From contig NZ_MAUE01000024.1 in the NCBI RefSeq assembly GCF_001702265.1, positions 1 through 64,000 on the forward strand: DNA of 64,000 nucleotides, in the 5' to 3' direction. The position numbers and the translations under genes were made by a program. Origin of the DNA: Pseudomonas aylmerensis. Lineage in GTDB: Bacteria; Pseudomonadota; Gammaproteobacteria; Pseudomonadales; Pseudomonadaceae. This document shows positions 7,207-15,479 of the stretch, in pieces. The notes under the pieces are model-generated. The model had not been told where the DNA came from, searched no databases, and was given only the letters and a program-made list of their open reading frames with translations. How positions within the stretch are numbered: position 1 is the stretch's first letter; every line of letters starts with the position of its first letter.

Positions 7207-8549
7207 GCTTTACCCTTGGCACGTCGTTCATACCACGCCAGCATCGGCTGGGTACTGAGGCCATGAACGACGATGCTCAAGGCGATCACTGACAGCGTCA
7301 GGTTCACCGCCACCGCGCTGCTGGTACCGATCAAGCCGTGGTTGAGCGCGTAGAACAGGTAGTAAATGCTGCCGATCCCACGGATCCCAAACCAGCCCAT
7401 CAAGCCGCGTTGCTGGCGATCGATCAGGCTGCCCCACGGGATGGCGAAGACGCTCAGCGGGCGAATCACACAGAACAGCAACGCCGCCAACGGCAGTGCG
7501 CGCCAATCCCAATGGCTGATCAGCACAATCCCCAGCACCGTCACCAGGAACACCTCCATCGAACGCTCCACCAGGCTGCCGAACGAGAGCATGTCGCCCA
7601 TCATCACGCCGGCGGCGATCTGGCTATCTTCCAGCCCGCTGGTGTCGCCTTGCAGTGCGCGTTCCGGTTCCACCTCCAGATGCCCCACCACCGGCAATGC
7701 CAGGTGTTCCGACGGCGTCTGTGAATGGCCGGTTGAGCGGAATTCGGCCTGGCGCAACCCCAATCCGGCGGCGAACACCGATAGGAAGCCGTAACCGCCA
7801 ACGGCCTCGGCCGCCACATAGGCCAGGGCGATGAGGGCAAGAGTGAGGTAGTCATTCGGCGACAACGTGCTGTCGCTGTTGGTGATGCGCAGCCACAGCG
7901 TCACGCGGCCAATGCCGCGCCCCATCCAATAGCCGATCAACAGCCCGGCCGGCACCGCCCACAGCAGGTTTTTCAGCACCCAGCCGCCCAGCCAGTCACC
8001 GTCAAAGCCGCCATGCTGCATGAACACCAGGGCGAAAATCACGAACGGGAACGCCGTGCCGTCGTTGAGCCCGGCCTCGCCGGACAGGCCGAAACGCAGC
8101 GCGTCGTAGTCCTGGGCATTATTGACCTGCACCAGGCCCGCCAGCACCGGGTCGGTCGGCGCGAGGATCGCCCCCACCAGCAGCGACACCCCCCACGACA
8201 GTTCAAACAGGTAGTGCAACGCCAGGCAGATGCCGAGGATGCTCAACAGCATCACCGGGCCGGCCATGCCGAACGCAATCCGCCAGGTGCGATGGCGCAG
8301 CGGCAGGCGCAGCTTGAGGCCGCTGACAAACAGCGAAAACAGCACCGCGACCTCGGTGAGGTGCTCCATCCAGCGTGCAGAGTGCTGTATATCCAGGTGC
8401 AACAAGTCCACCCCCAGCGGGCCGATGCCGACGCCCAGCAGCAGGCACACGGCCGAGGCGGTCACCGGCATCCAGCGCAGGTAAGAGGAGGTGAGGGCGA
8501 GGGTGAGCAATACGGCGCCGAGGACGGCCATCCATAGAATAAAAGTCAT
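7197..8549 (-). CDS. Cation:proton antiporter (NhaP/CPA1 type)
   Basis: A 450-aa integral membrane protein with about 12 hydrophobic segments, expected to exchange Na+ or K+ for H+ at the inner membrane. Family landmarks are GAILAPTDPVLAG (about residues 125-137, containing the conserved TDP) and GEAGLNDGTAFPFV (about residues 157-170, the ND ion-binding pair). The ion specificity cannot be read from sequence. It is transcribed alone, converging on the 44-aa acidic gene. Confidence 0.9.
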   Translation of the reverse strand: MTFILWMAVLGAVLLTLALTSSYLRWMPVTASAVCLLLGVGIGPLGVDLLHLDIQHSARWMEHLTEVAVLFSLFVSGLKLRLPLRHRTWRIAFGMAGPVMLLSILGICLALHYLFELSWGVSLLVGAILAPTDPVLAGLVQVNNAQDYDALRFGLSGEAGLNDGTAFPFVIFALVFMQHGGFDGDWLGGWVLKNLLWAVPAGLLIGYWMGRGIGRVTLWLRITNSDSTLSPNDYLTLALIALAYVAAEAVGGYGFLSVFAAGLGLRQAEFRSTGHSQTPSEHLALPVVGHLEVEPERALQGDTSGLEDSQIAAGVMMGDMLSFGSLVERSMEVFLVTVLGIVLISHWDWRALPLAALLFCVIRPLSVFAIPWGSLIDRQQRGLMGWFGIRGIGSIYYLFYALNHGLIGTSSAVAVNLTLSVIALSIVVHGLSTQPMLAWYERRAKGKAQS

Positions 8550-8606
8550 CGAGCAGTTACCGGGCCGTGGTCTATCCAGGTTTGAGAGTGGCGGCCCGGC
8601 GCAGGT

Positions 8607-9533
8607 TCAATGTGATTCCATCAACTGCAAACCGATGGTTTTCAGGCGGATCATGTCCATCAGTTGGCGCAGTCCCGGCTGCGATTGCCGGCGGCTCGGA
8701 TAGTACATGCACAGCGGCTCGCCCACGCAGGCCCAGTCGGGCATGACGTCCACCAGGCGGCCGTCCGCCAGTTCCTGTTGCACGCGGTTGGCCAGGCAGT
8801 AGGCAATGCCGACGCCTTGCAGGGCGGCATGCACGATGGTTTCGGTATCCGCCGCGCTGAAGTGGCCTGGCACGTCGATGCGCTGCTGGCGTGGGCCATT
8901 GCCCAACTCCCATTTGTAGGGCGTCTTGTCGCCCAGGTACATGCGGATGCACGCATGCTGCAGCAGGTCCTTGGGTTGCTGTGGCGTGCCACGTCGGGCG
9001 AGGTAGTCGGGGGAAGCGACGGTGATCCAGCGCAACGCGCCCGTCAGCGGCACGGCGACCATGTCCTGAGGCACGGTGGCGCCGTAGCGGATGCCGGCGT
9101 CGTAGCCCTCGGCGACGATGTCGATCATCTGGTCCTGCACGATCAGGTCCAGGCGCAGCTGCGGGTAGGCGGCGCAGAAGTCCCCGAGAATCGGCGCCAG
9201 CAGCAATACCGCGGCATCGCGTGGCACGTTGAGGCGCAGCCGGCCGATGGGGGCTTCGCGGTACAGCTCCAGGGTGTCGAGGCCGTCCTGGATCGTGGCG
9301 AACCCCACGCTGAGTTTTTCCGCCAGCAGGGTGCCGGCGTCGGTAGGTTCCACGGCGCGGCTGGTGCGGTACAGCAGCTTCACGCCCAGGCGGGTTTCCA
9401 GGTTGCGCATGGTGTGGCTCAGCGCGGAGGTGGTCACCCCGAGTTCATGCGCGGCATGGCGAAAGCTGCGGCGGCGGATGATTGCCATGAACACGTTGAG
9501 ATCGGCCAATTCGGAACGGTTGAAGGCAGCCAT
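8607..9533 (-). CDS. LysR family transcriptional regulator
   Basis: A 308-aa LysR regulator. The N-terminal helix-turn-helix is visible at about residues 14-50 (RRSFRHAAHELGVTTSALSHTM, abbreviated SFRHAAHELGVTTSALS), followed by the effector-binding domain. The gene is divergent from the aldo/keto reductase at 9647, which is its likely target, and the spacer holds an inverted repeat (9558-9588). The effector is unknown. Confidence 0.92.
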   Translation of the reverse strand: MAAFNRSELADLNVFMAIIRRRSFRHAAHELGVTTSALSHTMRNLETRLGVKLLYRTSRAVEPTDAGTLLAEKLSVGFATIQDGLDTLELYREAPIGRLRLNVPRDAAVLLLAPILGDFCAAYPQLRLDLIVQDQMIDIVAEGYDAGIRYGATVPQDMVAVPLTGALRWITVASPDYLARRGTPQQPKDLLQHACIRMYLGDKTPYKWELGNGPRQQRIDVPGHFSAADTETIVHAALQGVGIAYCLANRVQQELADGRLVDVMPDWACVGEPLCMYYPSRRQSQPGLRQLMDMIRLKTIGLQLMESH

Positions 9534-9557
9534 TTCAAGTCTCTTTAGTGGGGCTTT

Positions 9558-9588
9558 GGTTGAATGCGGCGTTGAGCCCTATTCAACC
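9558..9588. promoter_or_regulatory. Inverted repeat, candidate LysR site
   Basis: GGTTGAAT (9558-9565) and ATTCAACC (9581-9588) form perfect 8-bp arms with a 15-bp spacer. They lie in the divergent region between the LysR gene and the aldo/keto reductase, a usual position for LysR regulators. Confidence 0.5.
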
Positions 9589-9646
9589 TGGGATGACCTA
9601 GAGTAATTGCTTTTCTAAGCATGTTGACGGTCAGGGGTTTTATTTC

Positions 9647-10612
9647 ATGTACGTTGAGACCATCCGCATCGCCGGTATCGATACACCGGTCTCGCGAATA
9701 GCCCTCGGCACCTGGTCGATGGGCGGGCACCTGTGGGGCGGCGCCGACAACGAACAGGCGACCCGCACCCTTCGGCATGCGTTGGCACTCGGAATCAACC
9801 TGATCGACACCGCGCCGGTGTATGGCTTTGGCTTATCCGAACAGATGATCGGCAGGGCCCTGCGCGGCGTGCGCCACAGCGCCGTGATCGCGACCCAGGC
9901 CGGGCTGCATTGGGACGACGGCCCGCCACGGCGCAACGCCACGGCCCGGCGCGTCCGCAAAGCGGTCGAAGACTCGCTGGTGCGCCTGGACACCGACTAC
10001 ATCGATCTGTACCAGATCCACTGGCCCGACTCGCCGGTGGCCCAGGAAGAAACCGCCGATGAGTTGGAGCGTCTGCGCCGCGAGGGCAAGATCCTCGCCG
10101 TCGGGGTGAGCAACTATGCCTCCACGCACAGGGATAGTTTCAGCCAGCACACTGCGGCGGCCACCGTGCAACCGCCGTACAACCGGTTCGAACGCAGCAT
10201 CGACAGCGCTATCCTGCCGTACGCCAGGCAGCATGACCTGGTGGTGCTGGCCTACGGACCGCTGTGCCGCGGCTTGCTCAGCGGCAACCTGCATGCGCAG
10301 CCCCCTTTCGCCGGGGACGCTGTGCGCACGCTCGACCCGACATTCAAGGCGCCGCGTTTCGAGCAATACCTGGAAACGGTGGCCGCGCTGGGAATCTATG
10401 CGCGTGAGCGCCACGGCAAATCGGTGCTGGCCCTGGCCTTGCGTTGGGTGCTCGACCAAGGCCCGACCATCGCGTTGTGGGGAGCCCGGCGTCCCGAGCA
10501 ATTGCGCGGTTTTGAAGAAGCGTTTGGCTGGCAACTGACCCCTGAAGACCTGACGAATATCGACCGTATCCTCGCCAGCACGATAAAAGACCCGCTCGGC
10601 GCGCCGTTGTAG
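9647..10612 (+). CDS. Aldo/keto reductase family protein, catalytic Lys replaced
   Basis: A 321-aa TIM-barrel oxidoreductase of the aldo/keto reductase superfamily, normally NADPH-dependent carbonyl reduction. Of the catalytic tetrad, Asp54 and Tyr59 (NLIDTAPVYG) and His125 (YQIHWPD) are present, but the lysine position reads IATQAGLHW, with Gln84 (codon cag at 9896). NADPH-site features such as WGARRPEQL near the C-terminus remain. Either activity is altered, or the protein has a non-reductase role. Probably controlled by the divergent LysR. Confidence 0.88.
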   Translation: MYVETIRIAGIDTPVSRIALGTWSMGGHLWGGADNEQATRTLRHALALGINLIDTAPVYGFGLSEQMIGRALRGVRHSAVIATQAGLHWDDGPPRRNATARRVRKAVEDSLVRLDTDYIDLYQIHWPDSPVAQEETADELERLRREGKILAVGVSNYASTHRDSFSQHTAAATVQPPYNRFERSIDSAILPYARQHDLVVLAYGPLCRGLLSGNLHAQPPFAGDAVRTLDPTFKAPRFEQYLETVAALGIYARERHGKSVLALALRWVLDQGPTIALWGARRPEQLRGFEEAFGWQLTPEDLTNIDRILASTIKDPLGAPL

Positions 10613-10812
10613 CCCTGCGCCAGCGATGTCGGCGGCCAGACTCCGAGCCTTGCTCGGTGCAGGATTGGCATTCGCGACCTGTTCGCACGATAAACGACAT
10701 CGCCCTGAATCTATCCATTGAACGACTGTTCAGTTTCAACTATGTTGACCGCATCCACCCGTTTGCACGCAGACGGGTTCGCGCTGTTTCTTCTTGAACG
10801 AGAGGCTCTGGC

Positions 10813-12807
10813 ATGCGGTTTTCCCCTTTTGTTGAGCGAATTGCGGGCCAGGGTGTAGCGGCCTGGGACATTCACCACGCCGCCTTCCAAGCCGCCAGCC
10901 AGGGCGAAGACATCATCATCCTCAGCGTGGGCGATCCGGATTTCGCCACGCCAGCCTTCATCACCGACGCCGCCGTCGACGCCCTGCGCGAGGGCGACAC
11001 TCACTACACCGAAATCCCTGGCCGCCCGGCACTGCGCGAGGCGATTGCCGCGCGCTACAGCCAGACCCTGGCGCGGCCCTTGAACGCGGAAAACGTGATT
11101 ACCGTGGCCGGTGCGCAGAATGCCTTGTTCGTCGCTTCGCTGTGCCTGTTGCAGGCCGGCGATGAAGTGCTGGTGCTCGACCCGATGTACGTCACCTACG
11201 AAGCCACCCTCAAGGCCAGCGGTGCGACGCTGGTGCGCGTGCCGTGCTCGCCGGCCTCCGGCTTTCGCCTCGACGCGCAACTGCTTGCCGCCGCCATCAC
11301 GCCGCGCACCCGCGCGATCTTCTTCTCCAACCCGAACAACCCCACCGGCGTGGTCCTCAATGCCGAGGAGCTGCAGGCCATCGCCGCGCTGGCCATCGCC
11401 CATGACCTGTGGGTGGTGGTGGATGAAGTCTACGAAAGCCTCGTATTCGATGGCGAATACCACAGTCTGGCCGCACTGCCGGGCATGGCCGAGCGCTGCG
11501 TGGTGATCGGCAGTCTGTCCAAGTCCCACGCCATGACCGGCTGGCGCATTGGCTGGCTGGTGGCCGCGCCGGCGTTGATCGTGCACGCCGAAACCCTGGT
11601 GCTGAGCATGCTCTACGGACTGCCGGGGTTTGTGATGGAAGCCGCCACGGCGGCGGTGCTTGCCCACGATGAGGTCACTGCGGGCATGCGCGAGATTTAC
11701 CGGCGCCGTCGCGACCTGGTGGTGAGTGGCCTGAGCGCTTGCCCCGGGATCCAGGTGCGGGCGCCACAGGCGGGCATGTTTGTGCTGGTGGATGTGCGCG
11801 GCACCGGCCTGGGCTCGCTGGACTTTGCCTGGCGGCTGTTGCGTGAAGCGGGTGTGTCGGTGCTGGACGCGGCGGCATTTGGCGAGCCGGCCCAGGGGTT
11901 CGTGCGGTTGTCCTTTACCTTGAGTGAAGAGCGCCTGGCCGACGCCTGCCGGCGTATCGCCGCGTTTGTCACGCGGCTCGCGGGTGAGCCGCGTATCGCG
12001 CCGGCGCCCATTGTCGAAGTGGCGCCGCCGGTACAGGCGAAGAAGATGATCGAGGTGATCGACCTGCATAAGCGCTTCGGCAATATCGAAGTGCTCAAGG
12101 GCATCTCCCTCACGGCCCACGAAGGCGACGTGATCTCGCTGATCGGCGCGAGTGGTTCGGGCAAAAGCACCTTGCTGCGCTGCATCAATATGCTCGAGGT
12201 GCCGGACCAGGGCAGCATTCACGTGGATGGCGAAAGCATCAAGTTGAACTACGGCCGCCCCGGCGCGCCGCTGGTGGCGGACGCCAGGCAACTGGTGCGT
12301 ATCCGCTCGACCCTGGGCATGGTGTTCCAGAACTTCAACCTGTGGCCCCACCGCACGGTGCTCGAAAACCTTATCGAGGCGCCCACCCAGGTGCTGCGCG
12401 AAAGCCGCGCCGAAGCCATCGAGCGCGCCGAAGCCTTGCTCGACCGCGTCGGCCTGGCCGCCAAGCGCAACGAGTACCCGGCGTTCCTTTCCGGTGGCCA
12501 GCAACAGCGGGTGGCGATCGCCCGGGCGCTGGCCATGCGTCCCAAAGTCATGCTGTTCGACGAACCCACCTCGGCCCTCGATCCGGAACTGGTGGGTGAA
12601 GTGCTGCGGGTGATCCGCTCCCTGGCCGAGGAAGGCCGCACCATGATCCTGGTCACCCACGAGATGGCCTTCGCCCGGGATGTGTCTTCAAAAGTGGCTT
12701 TTCTGCACCAAGGCATGATCGAGGAAACCGGCTCGCCGGACTCGGTGTTCATCGATCCACGCAGTGAACGTTGCCGACAGTTCGTCAACGCGCATCAAAC
12801 TCGCTAA
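10813..12807 (+). CDS. Fusion: PLP aminotransferase and amino-acid ABC transporter ATPase
   Basis: A single 664-aa reading frame joining two enzymes. Residues 1 to about 390 are a class I/II aminotransferase (fold type I) with SNPNNPTG and the PLP-binding lysine K237 in SLSKSHAMTGWR. A short Pro/Ala-rich linker (about 395-410) leads to a complete polar-amino-acid ABC ATPase of the HisP/GlnQ type. It has Walker A GASGSGKST (445-453), Q-loop VFQNFNLWPH, signature SGGQQQR (560-566) and Walker B MLFDEPT (about 580-586). The binding protein follows 24 bp later, and the permeases lie beyond a REP array. Physical coupling suggests the imported substrate is an amino acid that is transaminated on arrival; that is inference. 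No frameshift or internal stop is seen at the junction. Confidence 0.93.
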   Translation: MRFSPFVERIAGQGVAAWDIHHAAFQAASQGEDIIILSVGDPDFATPAFITDAAVDALREGDTHYTEIPGRPALREAIAARYSQTLARPLNAENVITVAGAQNALFVASLCLLQAGDEVLVLDPMYVTYEATLKASGATLVRVPCSPASGFRLDAQLLAAAITPRTRAIFFSNPNNPTGVVLNAEELQAIAALAIAHDLWVVVDEVYESLVFDGEYHSLAALPGMAERCVVIGSLSKSHAMTGWRIGWLVAAPALIVHAETLVLSMLYGLPGFVMEAATAAVLAHDEVTAGMREIYRRRRDLVVSGLSACPGIQVRAPQAGMFVLVDVRGTGLGSLDFAWRLLREAGVSVLDAAAFGEPAQGFVRLSFTLSEERLADACRRIAAFVTRLAGEPRIAPAPIVEVAPPVQAKKMIEVIDLHKRFGNIEVLKGISLTAHEGDVISLIGASGSGKSTLLRCINMLEVPDQGSIHVDGESIKLNYGRPGAPLVADARQLVRIRSTLGMVFQNFNLWPHRTVLENLIEAPTQVLRESRAEAIERAEALLDRVGLAAKRNEYPAFLSGGQQQRVAIARALAMRPKVMLFDEPTSALDPELVGEVLRVIRSLAEEGRTMILVTHEMAFARDVSSKVAFLHQGMIEETGSPDSVFIDPRSERCRQFVNAHQTR

Positions 12808-12831
12808 CTCCATAAAAAGACGGGGCAAATC

Positions 12832-13668
12832 ATGACATTCAAACCCATGGCAAGCTGGTTGGGCGGAGCAGTATTGATGTTGGCCGCAGGTTTTACGCTG
12901 GCGGCCGAGAAACCTATCGTGTTTGCCGTTGCGGCCGAACCTTATCCGCCGTTCACGGTGAAAGGCGGCAACGGCCAGTGGTCCGGCTTTGAAGTGGACC
13001 TGATCCACAAGCTGTGCGAGGGCATGAAAGCCGAGTGTCAGATCAAGGAAGTGGCGTGGGATGGGATTATCCCGTCGCTGCTGGCGAAGAAGATCGACGT
13101 GATTTTCTCGTCGATGTCGGTCACTGACGAGCGCGAAAAACAGATCGCCTTCAGCCGCGCCTACTACGACTCGTTGCTGGGCGTGGCGGGGCCCAAGGGC
13201 AGTGAAGTGGAGATTTCCCCGGCGGGCCTCAAGGGCAAGTTGATTGGCGTGCAGATCTCCACAGTCAGCGCCAATTACCTGAAGAAGTACTACGAAAATA
13301 TCGCTGACCTCAAGTACTACGACACCCAGGAATCGGCCAACGCCGACCTGATCGCCGGGCGCATCGACTACATGATGGCCGACGACACTGCCATCGCCAT
13401 GATGGTCAAGACCCCGGAAGCCAGCGGCCTGGCGCATATCGCCAGTGTGCCGTACGACCCGATCATCGGCCGGGGCGTCGGCGCGGGACTGCGCAAGGAA
13501 GACACCGAACTCAAGGCGCGCCTGGACAAGGCCATCGGCGAACTGCTGGTGAGCAAGGACTATGACGACCTGTCCCAGCATTACTTCGGCCTGTCGGTCA
13601 GCCCGTGCAAACGCACCGACACGCCGGCGTATGTCAGCAAGGTGTGTGAGAGCCCGTATGCGCAATAG
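12832..13668 (+). CDS. Amino-acid ABC transporter substrate-binding protein (family 3)
   Basis: A 278-aa periplasmic binding protein with an N-terminal signal peptide (WLGGAVLMLAAGFTLAAEK, cleavage probably near residue 24). The family 3 solute-binding fold follows, with FAVAAEPYPPFTVK, GFEVDLIHKLCEG and the IDVIFSSMSVTDERE segment. Lysine/arginine/ornithine and histidine binding proteins belong to this family; the ligand here cannot be fixed. It lies directly downstream of the aminotransferase-ATPase fusion and should feed the permeases at 14069 and 14781. Confidence 0.92.
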   Translation: MTFKPMASWLGGAVLMLAAGFTLAAEKPIVFAVAAEPYPPFTVKGGNGQWSGFEVDLIHKLCEGMKAECQIKEVAWDGIIPSLLAKKIDVIFSSMSVTDEREKQIAFSRAYYDSLLGVAGPKGSEVEISPAGLKGKLIGVQISTVSANYLKKYYENIADLKYYDTQESANADLIAGRIDYMMADDTAIAMMVKTPEASGLAHIASVPYDPIIGRGVGAGLRKEDTELKARLDKAIGELLVSKDYDDLSQHYFGLSVSPCKRTDTPAYVSKVCESPYAQ

Positions 13669-13671
13669 GTT

Positions 13672-14040
13672 TGGAGAAGTGGGAGGCTAGGAGGCTGTTG
13701 TGGTTTTGGTGTTGAGGTGGCTGTTGTGGTGAGGGGGCTGTTGTGGTTTTTGTGGTGAGGGGGCTTTTGTGGTGAGGGGGCTTGCCCCCCGTTGGAGTGC
13801 GCAGCGCTCCCGCTTTTCTTGGGGCCGCTACGCAGCCCAACGGGGGACAAGCCCCCTCACCACAGGAAAACCAAGGCCACTGGATAAGCCCTCACTCCAC
13901 AGGAAAAACCAAATCCTCTGGATAAGCTCTCAATCCACAAGAAAACCAAAACCAATGGATAAGCCCTCTCACCACAAGAAAAACCTAGCCACAGGACAAG
14001 CCCCCATGCCACAAGCACACATCACCCCAGGGCAATCACA
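13672..14040. repeat. Composite REP array within the ABC operon (locus B)
   Basis: The core, 13769-13863, is an inverted REP pair (GTGGTGAGGGGGCTTGCCCC and its complement) enclosing a short loop. The left flank repeats GTGGTGAGGGGGCT-type units. The right flank has four to five units of about 37 bp (AAGCCCTCACTCCACAGG plus a variable half) that decay outward. It occupies the whole 400-bp gap between binding protein and permease genes. No gene is supported here. Confidence 0.85.
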
Positions 14041-14068
14041 CAACCCTCGTTAATCGTGGAGTAAGCCG

Positions 14069-14773
14069 ATGTTCGATCTCCTGAGCTTCAGCGATCAAGG
14101 CTGGGGCAATGCACTGCTCAAGGGCTTGTGGATGACCCTGCAGATCTCCGCCGGCGCGTTTGCGGTAGGGCTGTTGATCGGCCTGGTGGTGGCCTGCGCC
14201 AAGCTCAGTGCACCCCGGCCGATTGCCTTGCTGATGCGCGGCTACACCACACTGTTTCGTGCGGTGCCGGAACTGCTGCTGATCCTGTTGCTGTACTACG
14301 CCGGGTCCATGGGACTGAACGCGCTGATGCTGTGGCTGGGGTTTGCGCAGGTGAACATCAGCGGTCCGCTGGTGGCGATCCTGGTGCTGGGGCTGGTGCA
14401 GGGCGCCTACGCGTCGGAGATCTTTCGCGCGGCGATCCTGGCGATTCCCCATGGCCAGATCGAAGCGGCGCGGGCCTTTGGCTTGAGCGGGTTTGGCCTG
14501 TTTCGCCGGGTGACCTTGCCGATCATGGCGCCGTACGCCCTGGCCGGCATGTCCAACCTGTGGATCAACCTGATCAAGGACAGCGCCTTGATCAGCGTGG
14601 TCGGCACCAACGAATTGCTCTACACCGCCAAGCAGGCGGCCGGTTCGACCCGGCAATACCTGTTGTTCTACCTCGCGGCCGCCGCCTTGTATTACCTGGT
14701 GACGCTGGCTTCCAACTACCTGTCCGGGCGCCTGGAGCGACGTATTCGTCGCTGGATGCCGGTTGTCGAGTGA
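14069..14773 (+). CDS. Amino-acid ABC transporter permease (first)
   Basis: A 234-aa inner-membrane permease of the HisQ/HisM/GlnP family with about five membrane segments. The EAA loop is visible as IPHGQIEAARAFGLSGF (about residues 129-145), which contacts the ATPase. It starts after a GGAG sequence and ends 7 bp before the second permease. It should pair with that permease and with the ATPase half of the fusion protein at 10813. Confidence 0.92.
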   Translation: MFDLLSFSDQGWGNALLKGLWMTLQISAGAFAVGLLIGLVVACAKLSAPRPIALLMRGYTTLFRAVPELLLILLLYYAGSMGLNALMLWLGFAQVNISGPLVAILVLGLVQGAYASEIFRAAILAIPHGQIEAARAFGLSGFGLFRRVTLPIMAPYALAGMSNLWINLIKDSALISVVGTNELLYTAKQAAGSTRQYLLFYLAAAALYYLVTLASNYLSGRLERRIRRWMPVVE

Positions 14774-14780
14774 GCCGCCC

Positions 14781-15479
14781 ATGCCTGAATGGATAAGTTA
14801 TTACGCCGCACTGATCGCCAAGGGCTTGCAGACGACCTTGTCGCTGCTGGTCATTTCAGCGCTGCTGGGCTTTGCCCTGGCGGTGGGGGTGGCGTTGGCC
14901 CGCCTGTCGCGGCGCAAATGGCTGGCACGTGCCGCATTGGCCTACACCAGCGTGTTGCGCGGCACGCCGCTGCTGATCCAGATCTACATTTTCTACTACG
15001 GACTGGGCAGCTTGTTCGCGCAGTTCCCGATGATCCGGGGCAGCTTTCTCTGGCCGTTCTTGCGCGACGGCTATTGGTACATCGTGTTCGCCCTGGTGCT
15101 GTCGGTGGGGGCCTATGTGGGTGAGGTGATTCGCGGCGGCCTGCTGGCGGTGCCCAAGGGCGAGATGGAAGCCGCCTCGGCCTTCGGCATGACCCCGCGC
15201 CAGGCCCTGCTGCGGGTGCGCCTGCCACGCGCGATGCGCCTGTTGCTGCCGACCCTGGCAGGGGAAACGGTGATGCTGCTCAAGTCCACCGCGCTGGCCT
15301 CGACCATCGCCGTGGTCGATCTGCTCGGCGCGGCCAACGTAGTGCGTGCGCAGACCTTGCAGATCTATCAGCCGTTGCTGTTGGTGGCCGGGGTTTACCT
15401 GTGCCTGACCTTCCTCATCGAAGGCGTCTATGCCATCGCCGAACGCCGTGGCACGCCGCTGCGCAGGTCAATCGGATGA
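14781..15479 (+). CDS. Amino-acid ABC transporter permease (second)
   Basis: A 232-aa permease of the same family, with the EAA motif VPKGEMEAASAFGMTPRQ (about residues 125-142). The ATG at 14781 is chosen; an in-frame TTG at 14763 would overlap the previous gene. Its TGA stop overlaps the start of the DMT transporter gene (ATGA), indicating translational coupling. Confidence 0.92.
   Translation: MPEWISYYAALIAKGLQTTLSLLVISALLGFALAVGVALARLSRRKWLARAALAYTSVLRGTPLLIQIYIFYYGLGSLFAQFPMIRGSFLWPFLRDGYWYIVFALVLSVGAYVGEVIRGGLLAVPKGEMEAASAFGMTPRQALLRVRLPRAMRLLLPTLAGETVMLLKSTALASTIAVVDLLGAANVVRAQTLQIYQPLLLVAGVYLCLTFLIEGVYAIAERRGTPLRRSIG

Noticed and set aside
10711-12660. Long antisense ORF of 649 codons opposite the aminotransferase-ATPase fusion
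   Set aside because: His/Gln/Arg-rich composition typical of the complement of a high-GC gene; the sense frame has complete enzyme motifs.
13581-14053. Several 70-95 aa ORFs in both strands of the repeat region, and similar ones at 26718-27066 and 27718-28255
   Set aside because: They are low-complexity translations of the REP arrays (His-Lys-Pro repeats), without ribosome binding sites.
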